Shown here in pieces: positions 8,333-18,406 of a stretch of 64,000 bases of DNA. The position numbers were made by a program, and so were the translations under genes. The notes under the pieces are model-generated. The model saw only the letters and a list, made by a program, of their open reading frames with translations. It made no database searches and had not been told where the DNA came from. The first letter of the stretch is position 1. Each line of letters opens with the position of its first letter. This DNA is from Streptococcus mitis (GTDB lineage Bacteria > Bacillota > Bacilli > Lactobacillales > Streptococcaceae), in the NCBI RefSeq assembly GCF_009496155.1, contig NZ_WIJP01000001.1:160569-224568 (forward strand). The letters run 5' to 3'.

Positions 8333-8875
8333 ATGAAATTAAATATTCAAGAAATTCGTAAGCAGTCTGAAGGCTTGCATTTTGAACAAACGTTAGATTT
8401 AGTTGCTGACCTACGTGCACGTAATCAAGAAATTTTAGATGTAAAAGATATCCTTGCAGTTGGGAAAGTACAGTACGAAGACCGTATGTATTTCTTAGAT
8501 TATCAGTTGTCTTATACCATTGTCCTTGCTTCAAGTCGTAGTATGGAGCCAGTTGAGTTAGTTGAATCTTATCCAGTCACGGAAGTTTTCATGGAAGGCG
8601 CAACCAACCAGCTAGATCAAGAGGTTCTCGATGATGATTTGGTCTTGCCTATCGAAAATGGAGAACTTGACCTTGCTGAGAGCGTGTCAGACAATATCCT
8701 ACTAAACATTCCTATCAAGATCTTGACGGCTGAAGAAGAAGCTGGTCAAGGTTTTGTGTCAGGAAATGACTGGCAAATCATGACAGAAGAAGAATACCAA
8801 GCTCAACAAGCAGTCAAAAAAGAAGAAAACAGTCCTTTTGCTGGCTTACAAGGACTATTTGATGGAGACAAATAA
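8333..8875 (+). CDS. yceD: YceD family protein (DUF177)
   Basis: A 180-residue acidic protein with the DUF177 pattern: N-terminal MKLNIQEIRK, a central YEDRMYFLDYQLSYTIVL strand region and a C-terminal ILLNIPIKIL followed by an acidic tail. In many Gram-positives the gene precedes rpmF and has been linked to 23S rRNA accumulation. Here it is followed by nth instead. TGGAGGAAGT precedes the ATG. The last base of its stop is the first base of the nth ATG, so the two are translationally coupled. Confidence 0.85.
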   Translation: MKLNIQEIRKQSEGLHFEQTLDLVADLRARNQEILDVKDILAVGKVQYEDRMYFLDYQLSYTIVLASSRSMEPVELVESYPVTEVFMEGATNQLDQEVLDDDLVLPIENGELDLAESVSDNILLNIPIKILTAEEEAGQGFVSGNDWQIMTEEEYQAQQAVKKEENSPFAGLQGLFDGDK

Positions 8876-9504
8876 TGGTCTTGTCAAAAAAACGAGCACG
8901 AAAGGTGCTAGAAGAAATCATTGCTCTTTTTCCAGATGCCAAGCCCAGTCTTGATTTCACCAATCATTTTGAACTCTTGGTTGCGGTCATGTTGTCAGCG
9001 CAGACGACGGATGCAGCGGTAAATAAGGCCACACCGGGTCTCTTTGCTGCCTTTCCAACGCCACAAGCCATGTCTGTTGCGACAGAGGGTGAGATTGCTT
9101 CACACATTTCTCGCCTGGGACTGTATCGGAATAAGGCTAAATTCCTTAAAAAATGTGCCCAACAGTTACTAGATGATTTTGATGGTCAAGTTCCTCAGAC
9201 ACGTGAGGAATTAGAGAGTCTAGCAGGTGTTGGTCGCAAGACAGCCAATGTTGTCATGAGTGTAGGGTTTGGAATTCCAGCCTTTGCAGTAGACACTCAT
9301 GTGGAGCGTATTTGCAAACACCACGATATCGTCAAAAAATCAGCGACACCACTTGAGGTGGAAAAGCGGGTCATGGATATCTTGCCACCTGAGCAGTGGT
9401 TAGCTGCCCATCAGGCCATGATTTATTTTGGAAGAGCTATCTGTCATCCTAAAAATCCAGAGTGTGACCAGTACCCACAGTTATATGACTTTAGCAATTT
9501 ATAA
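8875..9504 (+). CDS. nth: Endonuclease III (DNA glycosylase/AP lyase), iron-sulfur loop incomplete
   Basis: A 209-residue HhH-GPD glycosylase that removes oxidised pyrimidines and cuts abasic sites. The helix-hairpin-helix LESLAGVGRKTANVV (about 110-125) supplies the catalytic Lys in GVGRKTA, and the catalytic Asp lies in AVDTHVERIC. The C-terminal [4Fe-4S] motif C-x6-C-x2-C-x5-C is only half present: ICHPKNPEC keeps two Cys, then Tyr and Phe stand at the positions of the other two (CDQYPQLYDF). A bound cluster is therefore unlikely. It overlaps yceD by one base. Confidence 0.93.
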   Translation: MVLSKKRARKVLEEIIALFPDAKPSLDFTNHFELLVAVMLSAQTTDAAVNKATPGLFAAFPTPQAMSVATEGEIASHISRLGLYRNKAKFLKKCAQQLLDDFDGQVPQTREELESLAGVGRKTANVVMSVGFGIPAFAVDTHVERICKHHDIVKKSATPLEVEKRVMDILPPEQWLAAHQAMIYFGRAICHPKNPECDQYPQLYDFSNL

Positions 9505-9527
9505 GATGGGGGCTCAAAAGTTTTTGC

Positions 9528-9556
9528 TTGATTTTAGGCCCGCTTTGTGCTATAGT
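9528..9556 (+). promoter_or_regulatory. Promoter of the pyrR-pyrB-carA(-carB) operon
   Basis: TTGATT (9528-9533) and TATAGT (9551-9556) are 17 bases apart with an extended -10 TG at 9548-9549. Confidence 0.7.
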
Positions 9557-10236
<680 letters not shown>

Positions 10237-10254
10237 AAAGCTAAAGGAGTAGCC

Positions 10255-11178
10255 ATGTCAGAAAATCAACAAGCATTGAACCATGTGGTGTCCATGGAAG
10301 ACCTCACTGTCGATCAAGTGATGAAATTGATCAAGCGAGGAATTGAGTTTAAAAACGGAGCTCAGCTTCCTTATGAAAACCACCCGATTGTTTCCAATCT
10401 TTTCTTTGAGGATTCTACACGGACGCATAAGTCCTTTGAGGTGGCAGAGATCAAACTGGGACTGGAACGACTTGACTTTGATGTCAAGACCAGCTCGGTA
10501 AATAAGGGTGAGACACTTTATGATACTATTTTGACTCTATCTGCTCTAGGAGTAGATGTCTGTGTGATTCGTCACCCAGAGGTTGACTACTACAGAGAGT
10601 TGATTGCTAGTCCGACGATTACGACTTCCATCATCAATGGTGGAGATGGTTCGGGACAACACCCTAGCCAGAGCTTGCTTGATTTGATGACTATTTATGA
10701 GGAATTTGGTCACTTTGAGGCTCTAAAGGTCGCTATTGCAGGTGACTTGGATCACTCACGTGTTGCCAAATCCAATATGCAGATTTTGAAACGCTTAGGT
10801 GCAGAACTTTATTTTGCTGGACCTGAGGAATGGAGAAGTCAAGAGTTTGCAGACTATGGACAGTTTGTAACCATTGATGAAATCATTGATCAGGTGGATG
10901 TCATGATGTTTCTCCGTGTGCAACATGAACGCCATGATAGTGGAACTGTCTTTTCAAAAGAAGATTACCATGCTCAACATGGCTTGACTCAAGAACGTTA
11001 CGACCGTTTGAAAGAAACAGCAATCCTCATGCACCCAGCTCCAGTCAATCGTGATGTAGAAATCGCAGACCACTTGGTTGAAGCACCAAAATCACGGATT
11101 GTCCAACAAATGACCAATGGTGTCTTTGTTCGAATGGCAATCTTAGAATCCGTACTGGCGAGTAGAAACGCCAACTAA
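10255..11178 (+). CDS. pyrB: Aspartate carbamoyltransferase catalytic subunit
   Basis: A 307-residue ATCase that condenses carbamoyl phosphate with aspartate, the committed step of UMP synthesis. The carbamoyl-phosphate site [11 protein letters not shown] is at about 54-64. HPSQSLLDL near 138, [12 protein letters not shown] near 163 and [12 protein letters not shown] near 262 are all intact. No regulatory subunit (pyrI) is encoded nearby, as usual in streptococci. AAGGAGTAGCC precedes the ATG. Confidence 0.98.
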   Translation: MSENQQALNHVVSMEDLTVDQVMKLIKRGIEFKNGAQLPYENHPIVSNLFFEDSTRTHKSFEVAEIKLGLERLDFDVKTSSVNKGETLYDTILTLSALGVDVCVIRHPEVDYYRELIASPTITTSIINGGDGSGQHPSQSLLDLMTIYEEFGHFEALKVAIAGDLDHSRVAKSNMQILKRLGAELYFAGPEEWRSQEFADYGQFVTIDEIIDQVDVMMFLRVQHERHDSGTVFSKEDYHAQHGLTQERYDRLKETAILMHPAPVNRDVEIADHLVEAPKSRIVQQMTNGVFVRMAILESVLASRNAN

Positions 11179-11190
11179 AACACAAGACGT

Positions 11191-11216
11191 TAAAAGACGC
11201 CAGTGAGCGTCCACGA
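11191..11216 (+). other. Small hairpin between pyrB and carA
   Basis: GACGC-CAGTGA-GCGTC (11196-11211) is a perfect five-pair hairpin just before the carA ribosome site GAGAGGTG. Its CAGTGA loop recurs in hairpin H6 of the carA-carB intergenic region (GTCGCTCAGTGAGGCGAC). Confidence 0.55.
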
Positions 11217-11227
11217 GAGGTGAAAAT

Positions 11228-12307
11228 ATGACAAAAAGACTTCTAGTATTAGAAGATGGCACAGTTTTTGAAGGTAAGGCCTTCGGAGCAGATATTGATG
11301 TAACGGGCGAAATCGTCTTTAATACAGGTATGACCGGCTACCAAGAATCCATTACAGACCAGTCTTATAATGGACAAATCTTGACCTTTACTTATCCTTT
11401 GGTGGGAAATTATGGAATTAATCGTGATGATTACGAATCCATCATTCCAACTTGTAAAGGAGTCGTTGTTTTTGAAGAAGCACGAAGAGCAAGCAACTGG
11501 CGAAATCAAATGACGCTGGATGAATTTTTGAAAGCCAAGAAAATTCCAGGTATTTCAGGAATTGATACGCGTGCCCTCACCAAGATTATCCGTAAGCATG
11601 GTACCATGCGAGCAACCTTGACCCATGTTGGGGACAGCATGGACCATGTAACTGACCAGCTCCAAGCAACAGTATTGCCGACAGACAATATTAAACAGGT
11701 TTCTACTAAAACATCCTATCCAGCTCCAGGAGTTGGTTTGAGCGTCGTGTTAGTGGACTTTGGTCTCAAGCACTCAATCCTACGTGAACTTTCTAAACGT
11801 AACTGTAACGTGACGGTTGTTCCGTATTCGACAACGGCAGAAGAAATTCTCCATCTTAATCCTGACGGAGTTATGTTGTCAAATGGACCAGGTAACCCAG
11901 AAGACGTTCCACAAGCACTCGACATGATTCGCGGTGTGCAAGGGAAAATTCCAATCTTTGGTATTTGTATGGGGCATCAACTCTTCGCTATGGCAAACGG
12001 GGCTAAGACTTACAAGATGAAGTTTGGTCACCGTGGCTTTAACCATGCAGTACGTGAAATCGCAACAGGACGAGTAGACTTCACCAGCCAGAACCACGGT
12101 TATGCAGTCAGCCGTGAGGATTTGCCAGAGCACTTGATTATTACCCACGAAGAAATCAATGACAAGTCAGTTGAAGGTGTACGTCACAGATACCAGCCTG
12201 CTTTCTCTGTTCAATACCACCCAGATGCAGCACCTGGTCCACACGATGCAAGCTACCTATTCGACGAGTTTATTGAGATGATGGAAGCTTTTAAACAATC
12301 AAACTAA
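11228..12307 (+). CDS. carA: Carbamoyl-phosphate synthase small (glutaminase) subunit
   Basis: A 359-residue class I glutamine amidotransferase that feeds ammonia to CarB. The N-terminal CarA domain (about 1-130, [14 protein letters not shown]) is followed by the amidotransferase domain with SNGPGNPED, the nucleophile Cys in GICMGHQL (about 240) and the His/Glu side in [12 protein letters not shown] (about 325). GAGAGGTGAAAAT precedes the ATG. An unusually long structured gap of 447 bases separates it from carB. Confidence 0.97.
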   Translation: MTKRLLVLEDGTVFEGKAFGADIDVTGEIVFNTGMTGYQESITDQSYNGQILTFTYPLVGNYGINRDDYESIIPTCKGVVVFEEARRASNWRNQMTLDEFLKAKKIPGISGIDTRALTKIIRKHGTMRATLTHVGDSMDHVTDQLQATVLPTDNIKQVSTKTSYPAPGVGLSVVLVDFGLKHSILRELSKRNCNVTVVPYSTTAEEILHLNPDGVMLSNGPGNPEDVPQALDMIRGVQGKIPIFGICMGHQLFAMANGAKTYKMKFGHRGFNHAVREIATGRVDFTSQNHGYAVSREDLPEHLIITHEEINDKSVEGVRHRYQPAFSVQYHPDAAPGPHDASYLFDEFIEMMEAFKQSN

Positions 12308-12754
12308 GAACGAGTAAAAGCTCGTCGGAGAATTTATTTAACTGAACACGGACGGAAAGCTCGGAATTTAGAGAAACCAACTTGGATTTTCAATCTTTCC
12401 TTGGTTTCCTAAAATTCAATCGCTTTCTATTCGTCCTTTGTATCTTATTTAATGGCAACCCGAGAGTTGCCGAATAGAAAGGCAGGTCGTTTCTTTTAGT
12501 CGCTATTTGGCGAACTAAAAACTCCCTGCACTAGATTTTTTACCGAAAAATATCGTTTCGCTAAAAAATCGTCGGAGAATTTATTTAATGTCGCTCAGTG
12601 AGGCGACGAATAGAAAGGAGAAGATACATTGTTCGCGGAAGTGAACACGCCCTAAGAACTGTGTGAAAAAGATAAACATCGTCTTGACGCTAAAGGCGTC
12701 TGCATCGAGTTTCCTATTTTCACTGTGTTCTTTACGGGCTTTGTATCATAAACT
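12308..12754 (+). other. Hairpin array with duplicated modules between carA and carB
   Basis: No gene is visible, but almost the whole stretch folds into eight successive hairpins: H1 12310-12325, H2 12349-12435 (long), H3 12453-12470, H4 12481-12528, H5 12533-12569, H6 12589-12606, H7 12629-12646 (GGAA loop) and H8 12648-12738 (long). Linkers repeat: TCGTCGGAGAATTTATTTAA is perfect at 12321-12340 and 12568-12587. TTATTTAATG before and CGAATAGAAAGG after H3 and H6 are identical, while the stems differ but still pair (GCAAC/GTTGC against TCGC/GCGA). TGAACACG precedes and CTTTGTATC follows both long hairpins H2 and H8. This looks like duplicated RNA modules within the operon transcript. Function is unknown. 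Confidence 0.75.
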
Positions 12755-15700
12755 ATGCCTAAACGTACTGATATTCAAAAAATTATGGTGATTGGTTCTG
12801 GTCCGATTATTATTGGTCAGGCTGCTGAGTTTGACTACGCTGGGACCCAGGCTTGCTTGTCTTTGAAAGAGGAAGGTTATGAGGTTGTCTTGGTTAACTC
12901 AAACCCTGCAACTATCATGACCGATAAGGAGATTGCGGACAAGGTCTATATCGAACCGATTACACTTGAGTTTGTAACGCGTATTCTTCGTAAGGAGCGT
13001 CCAGATGCCTTGCTACCAACCCTTGGTGGTCAGACAGGACTCAATATGGCCATGGAATTGTCTAAAAATGGTATCCTAGATGAGCTTGGAGTGGAGCTTC
13101 TAGGAACTAAATTATCCGCCATTGACCAAGCGGAGGACCGTGACCTCTTTAAACAATTGATGGAAGAGCTCAACCAACCAATTCCAGAATCTGAAATTGT
13201 CAACACAGTAGAAGAAGCAGTTGCCTTTGCAGCGACAATTGGCTACCCAGTCATCGTCCGTCCAGCCTTTACCCTAGGTGGTACTGGTGGTGGTATGTGT
13301 GCCAATGAGGAAGAATTGCGTGAAATTGCTGAAAATGGTTTGAAATTATCGCCTGTGACCCAATGTTTGATTGAGCGTTCTATTGCAGGTTTCAAGGAAA
13401 TCGAGTACGAAGTCATGCGCGACTCAGCTGACAATGCCTTGGTTGTTTGTAATATGGAAAACTTTGACCCAGTTGGGATTCACACAGGGGATTCCATTGT
13501 ATTTGCCCCTGCGCAAACCATGTCAGACTATGAAAACCAAATGCTTCGTGACGCAAGCTTGAGCATTATTCGTGCCCTCAAAATTGAAGGTGGATGTAAT
13601 GTTCAGCTGGCCCTTGATCCCCACAGCTTCAAGTACTATGTCATCGAAGTAAATCCTCGTGTATCGCGTTCGTCAGCCCTTGCCTCTAAAGCGACAGGGT
13701 ATCCGATTGCTAAGTTGGCTGCCAAGATTGCAGTTGGCTTGACCTTGGATGAGGTTATCAACCCAGTTACAGGTTCAACCTATGCCATGTTTGAGCCAGC
13801 CCTTGACTATGTAGTTGCCAAGATTCCACGTTTCCCATTTGACAAGTTTGAAAAAGGTGAACGCCGTCTTGGTACCCAGATGAAGGCTACTGGAGAAGTC
13901 ATGGCGATTGGTCGAAACATCGAAGAATCTCTTCTTAAGGCTTGTCGTTCACTTGAAATTGGAGTTCACCACAATGAAATGCCTGAGCTTGCAGCAGTTT
14001 CTGATGATGCCTTGATTGAAAAAGTTGTTAAAGCCCAAGATGATCGTCTCTTCTATGTATCAGAAGCCATTCGCCGTGGCTACACACCAGAAGAAATTGC
14101 TGAATTGACTAAGATTGATATCTTCTATCTTGATAAACTCTTACATATCTTTGAAATTGAGCAAGAATTAGGTGCCCATCCACAAGATCTTGAAGTTTTG
14201 AAAACTGCAAAATTGAATGGATTTTCAGACCGTAAGATTGCTGAACTTTGGGAAATGACAGCTGACCAAGTTCGTCAACTTCGCTTGAAAAATAAGATTG
14301 TCCCAGTTTACAAGATGGTTGATACCTGTGCGGCAGAGTTTGACTCTGAAACACCATATTTCTATTCAACCTATGGATGGGAAAATGAATCTATCCGATC
14401 TGATAAGGAATCTGTACTTGTCCTAGGTTCTGGTCCAATCCGTATCGGTCAAGGAGTTGAATTTGACTACGCCACTGTTCACTCGGTTAAGGCGATTCAA
14501 GCTGCTGGCTATGAAGCTATCATCATGAACTCAAACCCAGAGACCGTTTCTACAGACTTCTCTGTATCAGACAAGCTTTACTTTGAGCCATTGACATTCG
14601 AAGATGTTATGAATGTCATCGACTTGGAGCAACCAAAAGGGGTTATCGTTCAGTTTGGTGGTCAAACAGCTATTAACCTTGCGGAGCCATTGGCAAAAGC
14701 AGGTGTAACCATCCTTGGTACACAGGTTGCTGACCTAGACCGTGCGGAAGATCGCGACCTCTTTGAGCAAGCTCTTAAAGACTTAGATATTCCACAGCCA
14801 CCAGGACAGACAGCAACCAATGAAGAAGAGGCAGTGCTTGCAGCTCGCAAGATTGGTTTCCCAGTTCTTGTCCGCCCATCTTATGTACTTGGTGGACGTG
14901 CCATGGAAATCGTGGAAAACGAGGAAGATCTCCGTTCTTACATGCGAACAGCAGTTAAGGCTAGTCCAGACCATCCGGTTCTTGTTGACTCATACATCGT
15001 TGGGCAAGAGTGCGAGGTTGATGCCATTTCAGACGGAGAAACTGTTCTTATCCCTGGTATCATGGAGCATATCGAACGTGCTGGTGTCCACTCAGGTGAC
15101 TCAATGGCTGTTTACCCACCACAAACCTTGTCGCAAAAGGTTCAGGAAACTATCGCAGACTACACCAAACGCCTAGCAATTGGTCTTAACTGTCTTGGTA
15201 TGATGAACATCCAGTTTGTCATTAAGGATGAAAAAGTCTACGTTATTGAAGTCAATCCACGTGCCAGCCGTACGGTTCCATTCCTTTCTAAGGTGACCAA
15301 TATTCCTATGGCTCAGGTAGCAACCAAGCTTATTCTTGGTCAAAGTTTATCAGAACTTGGCTACCAAGATGGTCTTTACCCTGAAAGCACCCGCGTTCAT
15401 ATTAAAGCACCAGTCTTCTCCTTTACCAAACTAGCTAAGGTAGACAGCTTGCTTGGTCCTGAAATGAAGTCAACAGGTGAAGTTATGGGTTCTGATACTA
15501 CTTTGGAAAAAGCTCTCTATAAAGCCTTTGAAGCTTCTTACTTACACTTGCCAACCTTTGGTAACGTTGTATTTACTATCGCTGATGATGCAAAAGAAGA
15601 AGCCTTGGATTTGGCTCGTCGTTTCCAAAATATTGGCTATGGAATCCTCGCGACAGAAGGGACAGCTGCCTTCTTTGCCAGTCATGGATTACAAGCTCAA

Positions 15701-15931
15701 CCTGTTGGTAAGATTGGTGATGACAATAAGGATATTCCAAGTTTTGTTCGCAAAGGAAGAATTCAAGCTATCATTAACACAGTTGGAACCAAACGAACTG
15801 CTGATGAAGATGGTGAGCAAATCCGCCGTTCAGCCATTGAACACGGAGTGCCTCTCTTCACAGCCCTAGATACAGCTAATGCCATGCTCCAAGTATTGGA
15901 AAGCCGTAGTTTTGTCACAGAAGCGATTTAA
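12755..15931 (+). CDS. carB: Carbamoyl-phosphate synthase large subunit
   Basis: A 1058-residue enzyme making carbamoyl phosphate from bicarbonate, ammonia and two ATP. It has two homologous ATP-grasp halves: [20 protein letters not shown] begins half 1 and [19 protein letters not shown] begins half 2 (about 555). Each half carries its EVNPR motif ([14 protein letters not shown] and [14 protein letters not shown]). The C-terminal MGS-like allosteric domain is at about 930-1058. No Shine-Dalgarno sequence is visible before the ATG (CTTTGTATCATAAACT), which is odd for an operon gene and may relate to the hairpin array just upstream. Confidence 0.98.
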   Translation: MPKRTDIQKIMVIGSGPIIIGQAAEFDYAGTQACLSLKEEGYEVVLVNSNPATIMTDKEIADKVYIEPITLEFVTRILRKERPDALLPTLGGQTGLNMAMELSKNGILDELGVELLGTKLSAIDQAEDRDLFKQLMEELNQPIPESEIVNTVEEAVAFAATIGYPVIVRPAFTLGGTGGGMCANEEELREIAENGLKLSPVTQCLIERSIAGFKEIEYEVMRDSADNALVVCNMENFDPVGIHTGDSIVFAPAQTMSDYENQMLRDASLSIIRALKIEGGCNVQLALDPHSFKYYVIEVNPRVSRSSALASKATGYPIAKLAAKIAVGLTLDEVINPVTGSTYAMFEPALDYVVAKIPRFPFDKFEKGERRLGTQMKATGEVMAIGRNIEESLLKACRSLEIGVHHNEMPELAAVSDDALIEKVVKAQDDRLFYVSEAIRRGYTPEEIAELTKIDIFYLDKLLHIFEIEQELGAHPQDLEVLKTAKLNGFSDRKIAELWEMTADQVRQLRLKNKIVPVYKMVDTCAAEFDSETPYFYSTYGWENESIRSDKESVLVLGSGPIRIGQGVEFDYATVHSVKAIQAAGYEAIIMNSNPETVSTDFSVSDKLYFEPLTFEDVMNVIDLEQPKGVIVQFGGQTAINLAEPLAKAGVTILGTQVADLDRAEDRDLFEQALKDLDIPQPPGQTATNEEEAVLAARKIGFPVLVRPSYVLGGRAMEIVENEEDLRSYMRTAVKASPDHPVLVDSYIVGQECEVDAISDGETVLIPGIMEHIERAGVHSGDSMAVYPPQTLSQKVQETIADYTKRLAIGLNCLGMMNIQFVIKDEKVYVIEVNPRASRTVPFLSKVTNIPMAQVATKLILGQSLSELGYQDGLYPESTRVHIKAPVFSFTKLAKVDSLLGPEMKSTGEVMGSDTTLEKALYKAFEASYLHLPTFGNVVFTIADDAKEEALDLARRFQNIGYGILATEGTAAFFASHGLQAQPVGKIGDDNKDIPSFVRKGRIQAIINTVGTKRTADEDGEQIRRSAIEHGVPLFTALDTANAMLQVLESRSFVTEAI

Positions 15932-15971
15932 ATAGAAAAATAAGTCGAACAAAAAATCTTGTAAGATAAGA

Positions 15972-16020
15972 AAAACGTATAATATCAGGTGTTGAAATCC
16001 TTGATATTATGCGTTTTGTT
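15972..16020 (+). terminator. Terminator after carB
   Basis: AAAACGTATAATATCA pairs with TGATATTATGCGTTTT (15 of 16) around a 17-base loop, followed by TTTTGTT. Confidence 0.7.
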
Positions 16021-16099
16021 GTGAGAATATTTACTTCATTTACTGTAGAAGAATCAATCTTAAGCTGCTAAAAGGATCTATTTTTTGTACAATAATGCT

Positions 16100-17032
16100 A
16101 TGAAAAAACTAAAACAATGTAGTCTTGGCTTTCTTAGTTTCATTCTTTTGTTCTTACTTGCTACATTTATCTTTCATCGTATCAGTTTAGAAAAGGAACA
16201 AGCCTCACTAACACCTATGGGGCAACAAGTTCTCGTCAATGGACATCAAATGAAGGTTTACGTTGAAGGGAATGGTCCTGAGACTATAGTACTTCTGTCA
16301 GGTGCTGGTATTGCATCTCCTATATTGGACTTTAAAGAAGTGTCGGAATCCTTATCGAAACTGTATAAGGTAGTCATCGTGGAACGAGTAGGGTATGGTT
16401 ATAGTGATGATAGCAATCATTCCAGAGACGTGATGGAGGTTTTATCTGAGACGCGTCAAGCTCTTTCACAAGCAAATGTCAAAGGTCCTTTTATCATTTC
16501 GTCTCATTCCACGGCTAGTCTAGAGAGTCTGGCTTGGCAGAAGAAGTATCCTGATGAAGTAAAAGCTTTGATAGGACTTGATTGGGTACTGCCATCAAGT
16601 TATGAAGATTTAAAGGAGAATCAGACCTTGTTCACTGTGGCATATTGGAGCAGCAAGATTGGTTTATTACGCTACTTTCCTGAGTCTTTTTATATAAAAA
16701 ATCCAACTCTGACCGAAAATGAACTAGAACAATATAAACTCCTAGCTTATAAGCAATTGATGCCACAAGCTATACTTCATGAATCCCGTTTAGTAAAGGA
16801 AAATGCTAAGAAAGTTCCCTCAAGTATCAATCCGAAAATTTCAGCCTTACTAATGGTTTCTAATGGTGATTGTACTAGCTTTAGCCAATCTGAGTGGTAA
16901 CGTTATGCAGAGAGATTGACAAGCGACCAGCCTAATGTTCAAGTTGTGTATGTTAATGTACCTCATGATTTGTACTATTATCAAAGTAATGAAATAGCTT
17001 CTCAGATTGAAGATTTTTTAAAGAGTAATTGA
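16100..17032 (+). pseudogene. Alpha/beta hydrolase gene interrupted by an in-frame stop
   Basis: The frame from ATG 16100 encodes an N-terminal membrane anchor (LGFLSFILLFLLATFIF, about 9-25) and an alpha/beta-hydrolase domain with ETIVLLSGAGIASP and a nucleophile-elbow region IISSHSTASLESLAW (about 130-145). A TAA at 16898-16900 ends it after 266 residues. The same frame continues for 43 more codons to TGA 17030-17032 and contains NVPHDLYYYQ, where the catalytic His of the fold would lie. The elbow Ser-His-Ser-Thr-Ala is atypical compared with GxSxG. I read this as a recently inactivated lipoprotein- or membrane-anchored hydrolase. Confidence 0.75.
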
Positions 17033-17062
17033 GGGGTTAGAAATCTATTTATGTTGATGATA

Positions 17063-17429
17063 TAGTTGCTTAGTTTTAAACGAGCATGTTATAATAAAGC
17101 TATGGCATATAGTACAGATTTTAAACAACGAGCATTAGATTACATAAAAGAAGAACATAGCCATGTCGAGGCTCATCCAGACGCTTTTTTACGGGAAATT
17201 GCGGCACATTTTGATTGTGCTGTCCCTTCAGTATGGGTAGCTTTAAAGCAGATTAAGGTCACTTTAAAAAAAGACGACTAGCTTTAAGGAATAAATACCA
17301 CCTTATTCACCAGATTTGAATCCTATTGAGCAAGCTTGGGCTATCTTGAAAAAGAAAGTAACGGATTTATTAAGGGAAGTCCCAAATGTTTTTGAATGTT
17401 TGGAGTGCTTTTTTAAAACTAAATGACTA
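17063..17429 (+). mobile_element. IS630-family deletion derivative with terminal inverted repeats
   Basis: The ends TAGTTGCTTAGTTTTAAA and TTTTAAAACTAAATGACTA are imperfect inverted repeats, each flanked by TA (17061-17062 and 17430-17431), as expected for IS630/Tc1-type insertion at TA. Inside, MAYSTDFKQRALDYIKEEHS (from 17102) is the transposase start. The frame PYSPDLNPIEQAWAILKKKV (about 17301-17360) is the C-terminal DDE part with its conserved PxxPDLNPIE. Most of the transposase between them is deleted, so the element is not autonomous. Confidence 0.8.
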
Positions 17430-17648
17430 TAATCACTTTGAAGTCTCAAATCTTAATTTTAAGTTTTCTTTAAGGAAACTATATTATTCTGAAGAACTCT
17501 AAAATTTCACAGCATTTATTAGTAATGACTACAGAATTCCTAGTAATTACTAGAAATGGTCCTGTTTCTTTGAATAATAGAACTGCTTAATCCTTCTATT
17601 CTAGAAAGGGAGGTCTAGTATTTCTTTTATGATAGGAATAGATTGTGG

Positions 17649-17654
17649 TATAAT
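17649..17654 (+). promoter_or_regulatory. Extended -10 promoter of the lic locus
   Basis: TTGTGGTATAAT has TGn then TATAAT (17649-17654), 41 bases before tarI. The -35 is weak. The stretch 17432-17640 holds no gene and only small palindromes such as CTAGTAATTACTAG. Confidence 0.55.
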
Positions 17655-17695
17655 AGAGAGAATAAGTTTTTTTAGTAAGACAAAGGAGAAAATAG

Positions 17696-18402
17696 ATGAT
17701 TTATGCAGGAATTCTCGCTGGTGGAACTGGCACACGCATGGGAATCAGTAACTTGCCAAAACAATTTTTAGAGCTAGCTGATTGACCTATTTTGATTCAT
17801 ACAATTGAAAAATTTCTCTTGGAACCAAGCATTGAAAAATTGTAGTTGGGGTTCATGGAGACTGGGTTTCTCATGCAGAGGATCTTGTAGATAAATATCT
17901 GCCTCTTCATAAGGATCGTATCATCATTACAAAAGGTGGAGCTGACCGTAATACGAGTATTGAGAAAATCATTGAAGCCATTGATGCTTATCGTCCGCTT
18001 ACTCCAGAGGACATCGTTGTTACCCACGATTCTGTTCGTCCATTTATTAGGCTTCGCATGATTCAGGACAATATCAAACTTTGTCAAGATCATGACGCAG
18101 TGGACACAGTAGTAGAAGCGGTTGATACTATCGTTGAAAGTACCAATGGTCAATTCATTACAGATATTCCAAATCGTGCTCACCTCTATCAAGGACAAAC
18201 ACCTCAAACATTCCGTTGCAAGGACTTCATGAACCTTTACGGCTCTCTCTCTACTGAAGAGAAGGAAATCTTGACAGATGCATGTAAGATCTTTGTAATC
18301 AAAGGAAAAGATGTGGCCTTGGCTAAGGGCGAATACTCAAACTTAAAAATCACAACAGTGACAGATTTGAAGATTGCAAAAAGTATGATTGAGAAAGACT
18401 AG
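17696..18402 (+). pseudogene. tarI: Broken ribitol-5-phosphate cytidylyltransferase gene
   Basis: The ATG follows CAAAGGAGAAAATAG and the protein begins MIYAGILAGGTGTRMGISNL, the nucleotide-binding loop of the IspD/TarI family, which makes CDP-ribitol for teichoic acid. Codon 30 is TGA (17783-17785), in LELAD-stop-PILIHTIEKF where the family continues with a charged residue. A second lesion follows: five A instead of six at about 17834-17839 (GAAAAATTGTAGTTGG) shifts the frame. Downstream the correct frame runs undamaged to TAG 18400-18402 (ITKGGADRNTS, VVTHDSVRPFI, QGQTPQTFRCKDF). Two independent lesions argue against a sequencing slip. The gene is first in the lic locus. Confidence 0.9.
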
Positions 18403-18406
18403 TGAT

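Noticed and set aside
12606..12613. ComX-box-like GACGAATA before carB
   Set aside because: One mismatch to TACGAATA, no T-rich element, and it is part of the repeated hairpin linker CGAATAGAAAGG.
17797..18207. 136-residue minus-strand frame over tarI
   Set aside because: It is a shadow of the tarI pseudogene; the plus-strand frame matches the TarI family.
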